Made by a program: the position numbers and the translations under genes. Below, in pieces: positions 1 through 8,866 of a stretch of 64,000 nucleotides of DNA (within the stretch, counting starts at the first letter, position 1; each line of letters starts with the position of its first letter). The DNA is from Aliamphritea ceti (GTDB lineage: Bacteria; Pseudomonadota; Gammaproteobacteria; Pseudomonadales; Balneatricaceae), in assembly GCF_024347215.1 (NCBI RefSeq), contig NZ_AP025282.1:3968001-4032000 (forward strand), written 5' to 3'. Under the pieces are notes generated by a model. It saw only the letters and a list, made by a program, of their open reading frames with translations, was not told the origin of the DNA and made no database searches.

Positions 1-2012
1 TTAGCCCGACGACGACCACGGGTACGCCCGCCTGCCGCCTGAGTATCAACCACTTTGCGCTCAGGTAAAGTCACAGCTTTACTCAGCTCAGCAAAGTCAT
101 CACTGCCGTGTGGTAAAGCCATCGCGGCAACGAAATGATCCTGGAATTTAGCTTCCAGTGCTGTTTCGATCTTCTCTACACGACGCAGTACCCGTTCGAT
201 TTCGTCACGCTTGAAGCGATCCAGTAGCGCAATACGCGCACCAGTGCCTGCAGCGTTACCGATCGGACCAACATTTTCCAGATCACAGTCAGGTATCAGA
301 CCCAGAATCATGGCGTACTTGACATCAATGTGGGAACCGAAAGCACCGGCCAGGCCGATCTTATCCACAGTTTTCACACCGAAGTGATCCATCAGCAACC
401 GAATACCGGCATACAACGCAGCTTTCGCCAGCTGGATTGCCCGTACATCATTCTGAGTAATAGCCAGAGTCTTATCGCCTTCGTACAGCACATAAGAGAA
501 GGTACGACCTTCAGGGATTACCCGTGATGACTTCTCAGCCATAGCTGGATCGACCACACCGTTAACGTCCAGAATACCTGCCAGGAACATCTCAGCGATA
601 ACTTCGATAATGCCAGAGCCACACACACCGGTTACACCGGTCTTGGCAACACTCTCAGCAAAACCTTCTTCATCAGACCAAAGTTCGCTACCGATAACCC
701 GGAAACGCGGTTCCAGAGTCTCAGGATCAATACGTACACGCTCAATAGCACCCGAAGCAGCACGCTGGCCGCAACTGATTTGTGCACCCTCAAAGGCCGG
801 ACCGGTTGGGCTGGAAGCAGCCAGCAAGCGATCTTTATTGCCCAGGACGATTTCAGCGTTGGTACCAACGTCAACCAACAGAGTGACTTCATCGACCATA
901 TCCGGACGTTCAGCCAGAATAACGCCTGCTGTATCCGCACCGATATGCCCCGCAATACACGGCAGGATAAACGCCCGCGCCTGTGGATGCATCGCCAGAT
1001 CCAGCTCTGCAGCCTTCAGAGAAACCGCCCAGTCAGTTGCCAGCGCGAATGGCGCAGAACCTAATGGTGTCGGATCAATACCTAGCAACAGGTGATGCAT
1101 AATCGGGTTACAAACAATGGTGATTTCCAGCAAATCTTCTACCGGAACGCCTGCGCGTTTGGCAGCTTGCTCAGCCAGCTCAGACAAAGCTTCACGCACC
1201 ACACGGCACATGTCTTTATCACCACCTTCGTTCATCATCACGTAAGAAACCCGGCTCATCAGATCTTCGCCAAAGCGGATCTGAGGGTTCATTACCGACG
1301 CAGAAGACACCACATCACCTGTGGTCATATCACACATATGTGCGGCAACAGTGGTGGAGCCAAGGTCGACAGCCAGGCCGTAAATTTTTTCTTTCTTGCC
1401 TTTCCAGACAGCGATAATATCCGCCATATCATCATCGTGGTGGTGAACCGCCACGGTAATTTCACGGGTATCGCTTTCCAGTGCCGGTTGCAGCTGCTGA
1501 ATAACAGCCAGCTCGGCATTCGCATGAGGTACATCAAACAGCTCAAACAGGCCCTGCTGCAAACGGCGCAGATCAGAAGCAGGTTCGTGCATGTCTGGTG
1601 GAGTAACAGTCAGGGTATAAAGCTTCACTGCCGGATCGAGACGAATGTCGATGTTGGCGGCTTCTTTAACGATATGCTGTTGGTGCATCTGACTCTCAGA
1701 TGGTACATCAATAACCATATCGCCAAGAATTTGTGCCGAACAACCCAGACGACGGCCTTTCAGCAACATCTTCTGGAACTTTCGTTTCTCGGTTTCAACC
1801 TGAGATGGCGGAGTGATATTTTCCGCCAAAGAAGAGATGCCGTGCTTAGAAAACTCACCGACACTCTGTTGAATCTGACAACGGCCGCAGATACCACGGC
1901 CGCCACAGCTTGACTCCAAATCAACCCCAAGCTGCTGAGCAGCCTGGAGAATTGAAGTCCCGGTAGGAAACTCGCCGCGTAGCCCGGTAGGGGTAAATAC
2001 TACCGTAGCCAT
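1..2012 (-). CDS. 2Fe-2S/ASKHA ATP-dependent corrinoid activator, 3' end off window
   Basis: Probable reductive activator (RamA/RamQ-type, DUF4445 family) that uses ATP to return inactive Co(II) corrinoid protein to Co(I). The N-terminus is a plant-type ferredoxin domain with Cys36, Cys42, Cys45 and Cys91 in CX5CX2C...C spacing; a linker and a long ASKHA-fold ATPase domain follow, with a GLAVDLGSTTVA phosphate-binding motif. The start ATG at 2010-2012 gives MATVVFTPTG and lies 20 bases past the upstream methyltransferase stop. The frame is open at base 1: the apparent TAA at 1-3 is in another frame, so the protein continues beyond the window. The visible C-terminus is Arg/Gly-rich (GGRTRGRRRA), as in other products of this cluster. 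It is the last visible gene of the methyl-transfer operon and acts in the cytoplasm. Function is inferred from family and neighbours. Confidence 0.85.
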   Translation of the reverse strand, partial: MATVVFTPTGLRGEFPTGTSILQAAQQLGVDLESSCGGRGICGRCQIQQSVGEFSKHGISSLAENITPPSQVETEKRKFQKMLLKGRRLGCSAQILGDMVIDVPSESQMHQQHIVKEAANIDIRLDPAVKLYTLTVTPPDMHEPASDLRRLQQGLFELFDVPHANAELAVIQQLQPALESDTREITVAVHHHDDDMADIIAVWKGKKEKIYGLAVDLGSTTVAAHMCDMTTGDVVSSASVMNPQIRFGEDLMSRVSYVMMNEGGDKDMCRVVREALSELAEQAAKRAGVPVEDLLEITIVCNPIMHHLLLGIDPTPLGSAPFALATDWAVSLKAAELDLAMHPQARAFILPCIAGHIGADTAGVILAERPDMVDEVTLLVDVGTNAEIVLGNKDRLLAASSPTGPAFEGAQISCGQRAASGAIERVRIDPETLEPRFRVIGSELWSDEEGFAESVAKTGVTGVCGSGIIEVIAEMFLAGILDVNGVVDPAMAEKSSRVIPEGRTFSYVLYEGDKTLAITQNDVRAIQLAKAALYAGIRLLMDHFGVKTVDKIGLAGAFGSHIDVKYAMILGLIPDCDLENVGPIGNAAGTGARIALLDRFKRDEIERVLRRVEKIETALEAKFQDHFVAAMALPHGSDDFAELSKAVTLPERKVVDTQAAGGRTRGRRRA

Positions 2013-2031
2013 CTCAGCGGTCTTCTCTACA

Positions 2032-2931
2032 TTAGGCACGGCGACGACGACCACCGGCACGACGACCACGACCTTCACCTTCAGCAGGTGCTTCGCGGAA
2101 GCGCTTAATCCAGTTTGCGCAATCCGGGTCACGACCCATCATTACGTCAGCACCCAAAGTAGAAGCAATGATCTCATCATGCATCGGGTTAGCAATCGCA
2201 GATGTCATACCCGCCTGGATAGCCATAGACAGGAATGCACCGTTAACACCGTTACGGTTAGGCAGACCAAAGCTGATGTTAGATGCACCACAAGTAGTGT
2301 TAACTTTCAGCTCTGTACGCAGACGGTGGATCAGTTTGAATACCTGAACGCCTGAAGAGTTGATTGCGCCAATAGGCATAACCAGCGGGTCAACAACAAC
2401 GTCGCAAGCCGGGATGCCGTAATCAGCAGCACGCTCAACAATCTTCTTAGCTACTTCAAAACGTACGTTAGGATCCTGAGAGATACCTGTTTCGTCGTTA
2501 GAGATAGCAACAACAGCAGCACCGTGCTTCTTAACCAGCGGCAGTACACGTTCCATCTGCTCGTCTTCACCGGTTACAGAGTTAACCAGCGCTTTACCCT
2601 GATAAACGTTCAGACCTGCTTCCAGTGCTTCAACGATTGAAGAATCGATACACAGAGGCATGTCAGTGAAGCCCTGAATCAGCTGGATAACTTCAGCCAG
2701 GATACGCGGCTCATCAGCCAGAGGAATACCAGCGTTAACGTCAAGAATGTGTGCACCGGCAGCAATCTGAGCTTTCGCATCAGCTTCTACACGGCTGTAA
2801 TCACCTTCTTTCATTTCAGCAGCCAGGATTTTACGACCGGTCGGGTTGATGCGCTCACCGATAATAGTGAACGGGCGCTCGAAACCGATGACGGCTTCTC
2901 GGGTAGCGGAACTGATAATAGTATCGGTCAT
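2032..2931 (-). CDS. Methyltetrahydrofolate:corrinoid methyltransferase (pterin-binding)
   Basis: Transfers a methyl group between a corrinoid protein and tetrahydrofolate (MtgA/MtvA/AcsE type), linking substrate demethylation to the cytoplasmic C1 pool. The 299 residues form a pterin-binding TIM barrel: RINPTGRK near residue 28, AHILDVNAG near 60, VVVDPLVMPIGA near 180 and GASNISFGLPNR near 220, all typical of the family. AGGAGA nine bases before ATG supports the start. The C-terminus carries an unusual basic tail (GRGRRAGGRRRRA) beyond the barrel, resembling the tail of the next gene's product. Twenty bases separate it from the activator and about 230 from the upstream DUF1638 gene. Family assignment is firm; the natural methyl donor is unknown. 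Confidence 0.92.
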   Translation of the reverse strand: MTDTIISSATREAVIGFERPFTIIGERINPTGRKILAAEMKEGDYSRVEADAKAQIAAGAHILDVNAGIPLADEPRILAEVIQLIQGFTDMPLCIDSSIVEALEAGLNVYQGKALVNSVTGEDEQMERVLPLVKKHGAAVVAISNDETGISQDPNVRFEVAKKIVERAADYGIPACDVVVDPLVMPIGAINSSGVQVFKLIHRLRTELKVNTTCGASNISFGLPNRNGVNGAFLSMAIQAGMTSAIANPMHDEIIASTLGADVMMGRDPDCANWIKRFREAPAEGEGRGRRAGGRRRRA

Positions 2932-3161
2932 CTTGCAAATATCTCCTGGGATAATTTGTTATACCGCCGGGTTCGGGCGCCTTGCCATCATTCGGCCCTG
3001 CGGTTATTTCTCAGCCACTTCGAGGTGGCAATAGTTCATAAACCGTACGCAGCAAATGGCATGCGTATCGGCAAATTCATCCGGCTAAATTGCCGTAACA
3101 GGCTTCCTCAGAAACCTGTCAGAATACTTTAGCTCAACGGGAAGATTTCCCGGAGCACAGG

Positions 3162-3878
3162 TCAGTCTTTCAGCTCTACCGCAATTCGCTGATTAAAGCT
3201 TAGCAACGCGTCACCTAAAACACCGGTACCGCCATAGAAATACTCATACTCAAGGCCGAGTTTTTCGGCAGCTTGCTGAGCCATCTCTTCCAACTGAGAA
3301 TCTTTTGTCTGGGCAATATAGAGAAGTTTTTTATAATGTCCGAAATACACTGGCATTAACTCAGGCTTATTCTCCAGCCCCATACCGCGGATAATCAGAC
3401 GATCAAAATGACGGGTCAGAAAATCAGTCAGATAAAAAGTACCTAACTCGTTTTCCTGAAACTGCTCAAAGATCTCACCGCCACTGAAGAACTCGTAGCA
3501 ATGACTTCCCGGTACCCGTTCAACCTCTTCTGCTTCAAGCATGGCATCCAGCTGTCCGCCGGTTCCACAGTCACCATAAGCAACAAAGATTTGCTGATTT
3601 TTTGCCTTAGCAATATCAATCAGACTTTTAACTGCCCCGGTAATCTGCTCGGGGTAGTTATGCAGTTCCGCAGTAATACACTGTGGCTGCAAATGTTCCC
3701 AACCATTTGCCTTGGAAACCATGGTGATTTCTTTTAGCAAGGCGGAACAGGTAATAACAACTGCCGGTGCGTCAGGTAGTTTGGCATTGGTTTCAATAAT
3801 TTTTTCGAGCTTCCCCGAAAAATCATCCAGCCTTTCGACGTTTCGCGCAGCCCTGCGACTTGTCCTTCTCGTCCGCAT
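3162..3878 (-). CDS. DUF1638 family protein of the methyl-transfer cluster
   Basis: A 238-residue cytoplasmic protein matching DUF1638, a family of unknown biochemical role that is regularly found beside corrinoid methyltransferase genes. Visible family features are an ITCSALLKEI strand-loop near residue 43, YGDCGTGGQLD near 100 and VPGSHCYEFFSG near 122; the conserved Cys residues could bind metal or cobalamin, which is inference. The N-terminus is strikingly basic (MRTRRTSRRAARN), echoing the Arg-rich C-termini of its neighbours. It lies 35 bases downstream of the corrinoid-protein gene, so co-transcription is likely. A role in maturing or handling the corrinoid protein is plausible but unproven. 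Confidence 0.8.
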   Translation of the reverse strand: MRTRRTSRRAARNVERLDDFSGKLEKIIETNAKLPDAPAVVITCSALLKEITMVSKANGWEHLQPQCITAELHNYPEQITGAVKSLIDIAKAKNQQIFVAYGDCGTGGQLDAMLEAEEVERVPGSHCYEFFSGGEIFEQFQENELGTFYLTDFLTRHFDRLIIRGMGLENKPELMPVYFGHYKKLLYIAQTKDSQLEEMAQQAAEKLGLEYEYFYGGTGVLGDALLSFNQRIAVELKD

Positions 3879-3913
3879 CGCAAAGCCCTCGGCAGTTTTT
3901 ACTTCAGAGAGGT

Positions 3914-4621
3914 TTATGCAGCGCGTTTCGCAGCAATCATCTCTTTAGCCATATCAACAGCTACGGCTGCATCACGACAGTAACCACAAGCACCTACTGC
4001 ATCGCCAAATTCCTGGTTCAGTGGCGCACCACCTACCAGTACGATGTAGTCATCACGGATACCCTTCTCTTTCATGGTATCGATAACAACTTTCATGTAA
4101 GGCATGGTTGTTGTCAGCAGTGCAGACATACCCAGGATATCTGGCTTATGTTCTTCCAGAGCAGCCAGGTAATCTTCAACCGGAATGTTGATTCCGATAT
4201 CAATTACTTCAAGACCAGCACCTTCCATCATCATCGCTACCAGGTTCTTGCCGATATCGTGGATATCGCCTTTAACCGTACCGATAACCATTTTACCAAC
4301 AGACTCAGCACCGGTTTCAGCCAGCAGTGGACGCAGGATAGCCATGCCGCCCTTCATTGCGTTAGCTGCAGACAGTACTTCAGGTACGAACAGGATGCCG
4401 TCACGGAAATCGATACCAACGATGGTCATACCGCCAACCAGCGCTTCATTCAGTACACGGTCAGGTGCCCAACCACGTGCCAGGAAGATTTCAGTTGCTT
4501 CAATAACTTCTTCTGCCAGGCCGTTGTACAAATCATCGTGACACTGTTCTACGAGCTCGTCATCGGGCAGCGTGGACAGATCAAGTTCTTCATCATCATA
4601 CAAATCATCTACATCAGACAT
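3914..4621 (-). CDS. Corrinoid (B12-binding) methyl-carrier protein
   Basis: Carries the methyl group on cobalamin between a substrate-specific methyltransferase and the methyl-THF methyltransferase (MtgC/MttC type). The acidic N-terminus is followed by a four-helix cap domain (about residues 20-105) and a B12-binding Rossmann domain (about 108-235). The cobalt-ligating DxHxxG motif is Asp119-His121-Gly124 inside GDIHDIGKN, and the SALLTTTMPYMK and VGGAPLN segments of the corrin pocket are present. It is the first gene of the downstream half of the cluster and follows a 484-base non-coding region with repeated GCGACAC motifs that is probably the control region. The partner methyltransferase is not in the window. 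Confidence 0.93.
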   Translation of the reverse strand: MSDVDDLYDDEELDLSTLPDDELVEQCHDDLYNGLAEEVIEATEIFLARGWAPDRVLNEALVGGMTIVGIDFRDGILFVPEVLSAANAMKGGMAILRPLLAETGAESVGKMVIGTVKGDIHDIGKNLVAMMMEGAGLEVIDIGINIPVEDYLAALEEHKPDILGMSALLTTTMPYMKVVIDTMKEKGIRDDYIVLVGGAPLNQEFGDAVGACGYCRDAAVAVDMAKEMIAAKRAA

Positions 4622-4930
4622 TCAGCTAACCCCAATAACATTAGTTTTTTAGTATTTATCAGACCCTCTGTGTGGCCTGAATTTATATTCAGCTTTATAT
4701 CAACACTGAGCTTGGTGCTCTTGTGTTGTTTACCGCCCCGGTATTATTCATTTAAGGATAATACCCAGTCCTGATTCTGTAACATTTTCTGCGTAGCATC
4801 CTGACAAGAAAAACGCTTTTTCGTGTCATAAAACGACCTTCGCAAATATGCATGTGACTCAAACAGGCAAATTGGTCGGCAATATAAGGGCTAAGAGTAG
4901 GTTCAGAGTTGTATAGCTGCTAATATTTTC

Positions 4931-5019
4931 GCGACACAAAGTTACTGGAAAGCGACACAAAAAGTCGCACCCATTTTTGCGCAAAAAATGCACGACATAA
5001 AGCAGCGTGAAAGCGACAC
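4931..5019 (-). promoter_or_regulatory. Four GCGACAC-type direct repeats, probable AraC-family operator
   Basis: The non-coding stretch 4622-5105 between the corrinoid-protein gene and the GST gene contains GCGACAC at 4931, 4952 and 5013 and the variant ACGACAT at 4992. The copies form two pairs, each spaced 21 bp start to start, the geometry of two AraC-family half-sites on one helix face. GTCGC at 4964-4968 makes an inverted repeat with the 4952 copy. A further copy (TGTCGCTT on the plus strand) lies at 9310, before the DUF1289 gene. The GbdR-like AraC regulator at 9923-10966 is the obvious candidate binder (inference). The remainder of 4622-5105 shows no gene. Confidence 0.5.
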
Positions 5020-5105
5020 TTTATGATCTACAACCGACTCACTAAAACTTACTCCTACCCTATACAAACGTCTGTTTTTCTCAGTCTTTTTCGCTTTTGT
5101 ACTAA

Positions 5106-5816
5106 TTATCCAACCACCATTGCCGGTGGCAGATCCGGTGGATCGGGGTAACGCAGCAAGCCTCCGAAAACAGACTGATCGGCAATACTGCGGGACACAG
5201 CGGGAAATTGTTCCATACGGATCAGAAAGTCATTCAGCGCAGGCAAACTCAGTAAATCCTCTGCTGCAATAGCCTGCCCCTGTGGATATAGCGCAGCCCA
5301 GCGTGCCAACGCGGCCAGATAAAAATCACAGACTGACAACTCTTCACCCAGTAACCAGCCATCAGGGGAATGTTTATGTAACTGCTCATCAAGCAGTTTG
5401 AAATGACCTAACACCCGCGCTCTGACTTTCGTCAAAAACACTTCAGGCTCACTGTCATCAGGGCGGTAACGGTCGGAATAGAATTGAATACGCAAATCAG
5501 CATGCAATGTATTAGAAAGATAAAACAACCATTGCAAACAACGGGAATAAGCAACGGAGTCATCGCTGGCAGGTACTAACTGGCCATACTTTTGCCCCAG
5601 ATATAAAGCAATGGCAGCGGTTTCAAATACCGCGTGCTCACCATCCACCAGCGTTGGAATCAGACCCTGAGGATTAAGTCGCAAATAGGTTTCTGTACGA
5701 TGCTCCCCCTGCCCACGGTTTAGCCAGCAAAGCTCATAGGATGCATCCAGCTGCTCAAGAATCATCTGAACAACAAGATTCGCGCTATCCGGCGCGCTGT
5801 ATACTTGATAACTCAT
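5106..5816 (-). CDS. Glutathione S-transferase family protein
   Basis: A 236-residue cytoplasmic GST-fold protein. Residues 1-80 form the thioredoxin-like domain, with the cis-Pro segment LNPQGLIPTLVDGEHAVFET used by GSTs to bind glutathione; the helical C-terminal domain follows. The first in-frame codon is GTG, but ATG at 5814-5816 has a better-placed GGAAGGGC and is preferred. It lies between the 4Fe-4S protein and the corrinoid operon on the same strand. Its substrate is unknown; a role in thiol-linked C1 chemistry or repair is only a guess from position. Confidence 0.82.
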   Translation of the reverse strand: MSYQVYSAPDSANLVVQMILEQLDASYELCWLNRGQGEHRTETYLRLNPQGLIPTLVDGEHAVFETAAIALYLGQKYGQLVPASDDSVAYSRCLQWLFYLSNTLHADLRIQFYSDRYRPDDSEPEVFLTKVRARVLGHFKLLDEQLHKHSPDGWLLGEELSVCDFYLAALARWAALYPQGQAIAAEDLLSLPALNDFLIRMEQFPAVSRSIADQSVFGGLLRYPDPPDLPPAMVVG

Positions 5817-5929
5817 CACTGCCCTTCCTCCCTAAAACACCAGTATTCACTGCAGAATACGTTCTGGTTATCAGAGCATCTGTTCCCGATGCGAATTAAG
5901 AGATAGTCAGTTGCGACCTGTACCGTTAC

Positions 5930-6616
5930 TCAGTCAGTATTCACCCGCACAAAGACTTCTGTATGAAAGGCGGCCTGAGCCGGAGGATATAAAAACTCCC
6001 GGCCAACCGGACAGGCTCTGCGCGCAGCACAGCCTAAATGATTACAGGGATAGTCCGGTTCGCGGGCAAGAAACTCCGCACAGGTTTTATAGAGATATTC
6101 GCTGCCGGTAAATGCGTTTACAGGGCAGGCTGATAAACAGGGCTGATCTGTGCAACTCACGCAGTCAGAATCTGCTGAGCTGTCAGCAGGCAGGGCTAAA
6201 TGTTCTTTATCTGCATTTGTAAGCAAGGCAAAGCGATACGCATGCCACAGGCCATAACGTGGATGCAGAGCCATACCCAGCGGTGAACTGTGACAAGCTC
6301 TGGCACGTTGAGCCCAGGTCACGAACGGCCAGTGCGGCGGTCCGCCAAAAGGAAATAACGGTGTAACACCGAAACGTTCTGTCAGCTTTTCGGCAACCCG
6401 CTGACTCCAGCGATCCAGCGGATTATCGTTACCATCAGCATATTCAGCAGAGGCGCTGAAAACAGGCCACATATCCGGTCCGGCATTCCCCACAAGCAAC
6501 AATAGCCGCGCGGTATCACCTCCCGGTAATGCAGGAAGCCGATCCTCTTCATCGACCTCCAGTACACCCAGTATTTTTAATCCCAGTTCAGCAATCTGTT
6601 GTTGCAGATCTGACAT
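5930..6616 (-). CDS. 4Fe-4S cluster protein of the methyl-transfer cluster
   Basis: A 228-residue cytoplasmic iron-sulfur protein. The C-terminal third holds a Cys-rich segment (CVSCTDQPCLSACPVNAF, then CAEF, CNHLGC and CPVG) resembling the ferredoxin part of QueG-like and reductive-dehalogenase-like proteins. The N-terminal 150 residues contain no motif I can name with confidence. ATG at 6614-6616 with GGAGG five bases upstream is preferred to the ATG four codons earlier. Its place between the hydantoinase-like ATPase and the GST suggests electron supply for corrinoid reduction; that is inference. Confidence 0.7.
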   Translation of the reverse strand: MSDLQQQIAELGLKILGVLEVDEEDRLPALPGGDTARLLLLVGNAGPDMWPVFSASAEYADGNDNPLDRWSQRVAEKLTERFGVTPLFPFGGPPHWPFVTWAQRARACHSSPLGMALHPRYGLWHAYRFALLTNADKEHLALPADSSADSDCVSCTDQPCLSACPVNAFTGSEYLYKTCAEFLAREPDYPCNHLGCAARRACPVGREFLYPPAQAAFHTEVFVRVNTD

Positions 6617-6655
6617 ACGCACCTCCATCGTCGGAGCCTGACGCTCCGAATGAAT

Positions 6656-8704
6656 TTACGCGCTGCAAGCCTCCGAACTTTCCGGCAGGTCCAGTACGTT
6701 ACAATCAGGGCGGCCACTGGCTGTTGCTGTAATTTCACAGTCCAGGAACAGTTCACCGTCGATATCATGTTTAATATGGTTATCACTACGGCTTATCGAT
6801 ATTTCGATCGACTCAGCACCGGCTTCCTGTGCCTGTCTGGTCGCCAACTCAGTTACCAACTCTTCACCACAGCTAATCGCTTTTTCCAGATCACTGAAAC
6901 GCTTAGGTTCACCCTGGTGATACAGACAAAACACACCGAAAGTTGGCTGCGAAATAGTCACATGAGCGCGCTGTACGACAGAACCCATAACAGCCCCTAC
7001 AGCATTGGCAACATCACCATGCTCAGGCAGGTGCAGATCCAAACCAATTTGCTTCGCCACGCTTGGATAATAGCTGGCAGCAGGTGCACCTACGGCAACC
7101 AGTGGATAACCGCTGGCAAAATCTACCTTAAATAATGGATTGCTGGACTCTTCTTTATTACCGTCCAGTACCAGATCAGCCAGTAAGCCGGCCATACTTT
7201 TCGCCTTATGAGCACTCATCTTGCCTGTCTGATGTAAACCAGACTCAATCAGAACATGGCTGATCTTCTTAATAACAAGCTCGTAAACCTCCTGACACGG
7301 CGATACCGCATCACCCGGCGGCCAGGTTCCCATGCCATACAGATTACGTAACTGGTTTGCCCAGATTTTCGCTGCTATTTCGGCAGTTTCTTTACACCAG
7401 TGGTCACTAAGCCCTAATACGTGAGAGGCATCTGAAGGCGTAAACCCACTGTATATAGCCAAACCTGCACGCTGTAGCCGTGCTAACGCCCGCGCCAAAT
7501 GTCGGTTTTCCTCAACAGCCTTATCCAGCTCAATTGGCCCTTCACCTAAACGTTCCCAGGCATAGGCTTCGTCCGGTGTCAGGTTAGCCAACATTTCTTC
7601 ATTACTTTCCAAACGCATAACAAAACGGTTGTTACGGGCATTTGGGTACGCATTAAGCTGATGCTGCAGGCGCTCTTTTACCCAGGGATATTGTTTACCC
7701 AGCAAACACATAGGCACAACCCGGCGCGGCCCTATCGCAAAACCTTCGCTGGTGCTGAACGCCACTTCACTGTCGCCCCCCAAACCGATCGCATAAATAC
7801 GTACCGCTTCAACCATTGGCTGCCAGTCACCAACACGGGCGCCATCTGAACAAAGTTCAGGCTTACCATCAGTGACAATTGCGATATCAGTGGTTGTGCC
7901 ACCCATGTCAGCAACTACGGCATTCTTCAGGCCACTCAGCGCGCAAGCACCTACAACACTCGCCGCAGGGCCAGACAAGACTGTCGCTACCGGCTGCTGC
8001 AGAGCAGTTTGCGTATTCACCAGTGAACCGTCACCCTTAACGATCATCAGTGGTGCATCAATTTTATGTTCGCCGACGATCTGTTTCAGCGCGTTAATCA
8101 GCTTCTGAATGTAAGGAACCATTCTGGCATTCAGTACCGCCGTCAATGCACGCTGAGGCGCCCCCAGGCTACTGGCCAGTTCATGACCACACGCCACAGG
8201 TTTGCCAGAAAGCTCATTTACTAATTCACGTAATTGAATTTCATGGCTGGCGTTACGGGTACCAAACATACTGGAAATAGCAAACGCGGATACTTTATCT
8301 TTCTGCGCCAGAATAAAGTTACGGGCAGCTTCAAGATCCAGTGGCTCAGCTTCATCACCCGTTGCTCCATGACCGCCCGCCATAACCAGCGCGGCATCAT
8401 CACTAACCATATCCAGCAGGCCACTTTTAGTCACCTGGCTCGGGGTATAGCCCGGCAACATGACGCATACAGGTGCACCATGCCCTTCCACTACAGAGTT
8501 AGTAGTTAACGTTGTCGACAACGCTATCAGGGTAACGTCGGTCAGATATTCTTTCGGTAATCCCGATAAAGCATTACCAATACCAATGGTCAGATCATGA
8601 CGTGTAGTAAGGCTCTTAAAAGTCGCCACAATCTTATTTTGATCATTCATGATGACCGCATCGGTATAAGTACCACCGGTATCAATACCCAAACGAAACG
8701 CCAT
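6656..8704 (-). CDS. Hydantoinase/oxoprolinase family ATPase
   Basis: A 682-residue cytoplasmic protein of the hydantoinase A/oxoprolinase family. The first residues, FRLGIDTGGTYTDAVI, are the family's phosphate-binding motif, and VVADMGGTTTDIAIV near residue 265 is the second; both mark an ASKHA-type ATPase. Family members hydrolyse lactam or hydantoin rings with ATP, but homologues lie beside corrinoid methyltransferase genes and may act as reductive activators. AGGGG seven bases before ATG supports the start. A second ATPase of similar fold sits at 1-2012, so the cluster has two candidate activators. The substrate cannot be told from sequence. Confidence 0.82.
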   Translation of the reverse strand: MAFRLGIDTGGTYTDAVIMNDQNKIVATFKSLTTRHDLTIGIGNALSGLPKEYLTDVTLIALSTTLTTNSVVEGHGAPVCVMLPGYTPSQVTKSGLLDMVSDDAALVMAGGHGATGDEAEPLDLEAARNFILAQKDKVSAFAISSMFGTRNASHEIQLRELVNELSGKPVACGHELASSLGAPQRALTAVLNARMVPYIQKLINALKQIVGEHKIDAPLMIVKGDGSLVNTQTALQQPVATVLSGPAASVVGACALSGLKNAVVADMGGTTTDIAIVTDGKPELCSDGARVGDWQPMVEAVRIYAIGLGGDSEVAFSTSEGFAIGPRRVVPMCLLGKQYPWVKERLQHQLNAYPNARNNRFVMRLESNEEMLANLTPDEAYAWERLGEGPIELDKAVEENRHLARALARLQRAGLAIYSGFTPSDASHVLGLSDHWCKETAEIAAKIWANQLRNLYGMGTWPPGDAVSPCQEVYELVIKKISHVLIESGLHQTGKMSAHKAKSMAGLLADLVLDGNKEESSNPLFKVDFASGYPLVAVGAPAASYYPSVAKQIGLDLHLPEHGDVANAVGAVMGSVVQRAHVTISQPTFGVFCLYHQGEPKRFSDLEKAISCGEELVTELATRQAQEAGAESIEISISRSDNHIKHDIDGELFLDCEITATASGRPDCNVLDLPESSEACSA

Positions 8705-8866
8705 AGTTTACCCCTGAAAAAATAATGCATCCGCAGCATCACACAGCCCGGTCAACCGGGTTATACAATGCAGGAATTCAAGCAAAACGGATTTAATGCA
8801 GTGATGCCCTGGCACGCATCACCGACAAAGAAAATATCGTGGCTCTTAAAATGTAAAAGTTAAAAC

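Noticed and set aside
1..3. TAA stop of the left-edge gene at bases 1-3 of the minus strand
   Set aside because: That triplet is in a different frame, where an in-frame TGA precedes it; the true frame is open at the window edge.
1092..1913. A 273-codon plus-strand open frame opposite the activator gene
   Set aside because: Composition is not protein-like, it has no ribosome binding site, and it is the reverse shadow of a conserved gene.
3860..4774. A 304-codon plus-strand open frame opposite the corrinoid gene
   Set aside because: It overlaps two well-supported minus-strand genes and has no recognisable domain.
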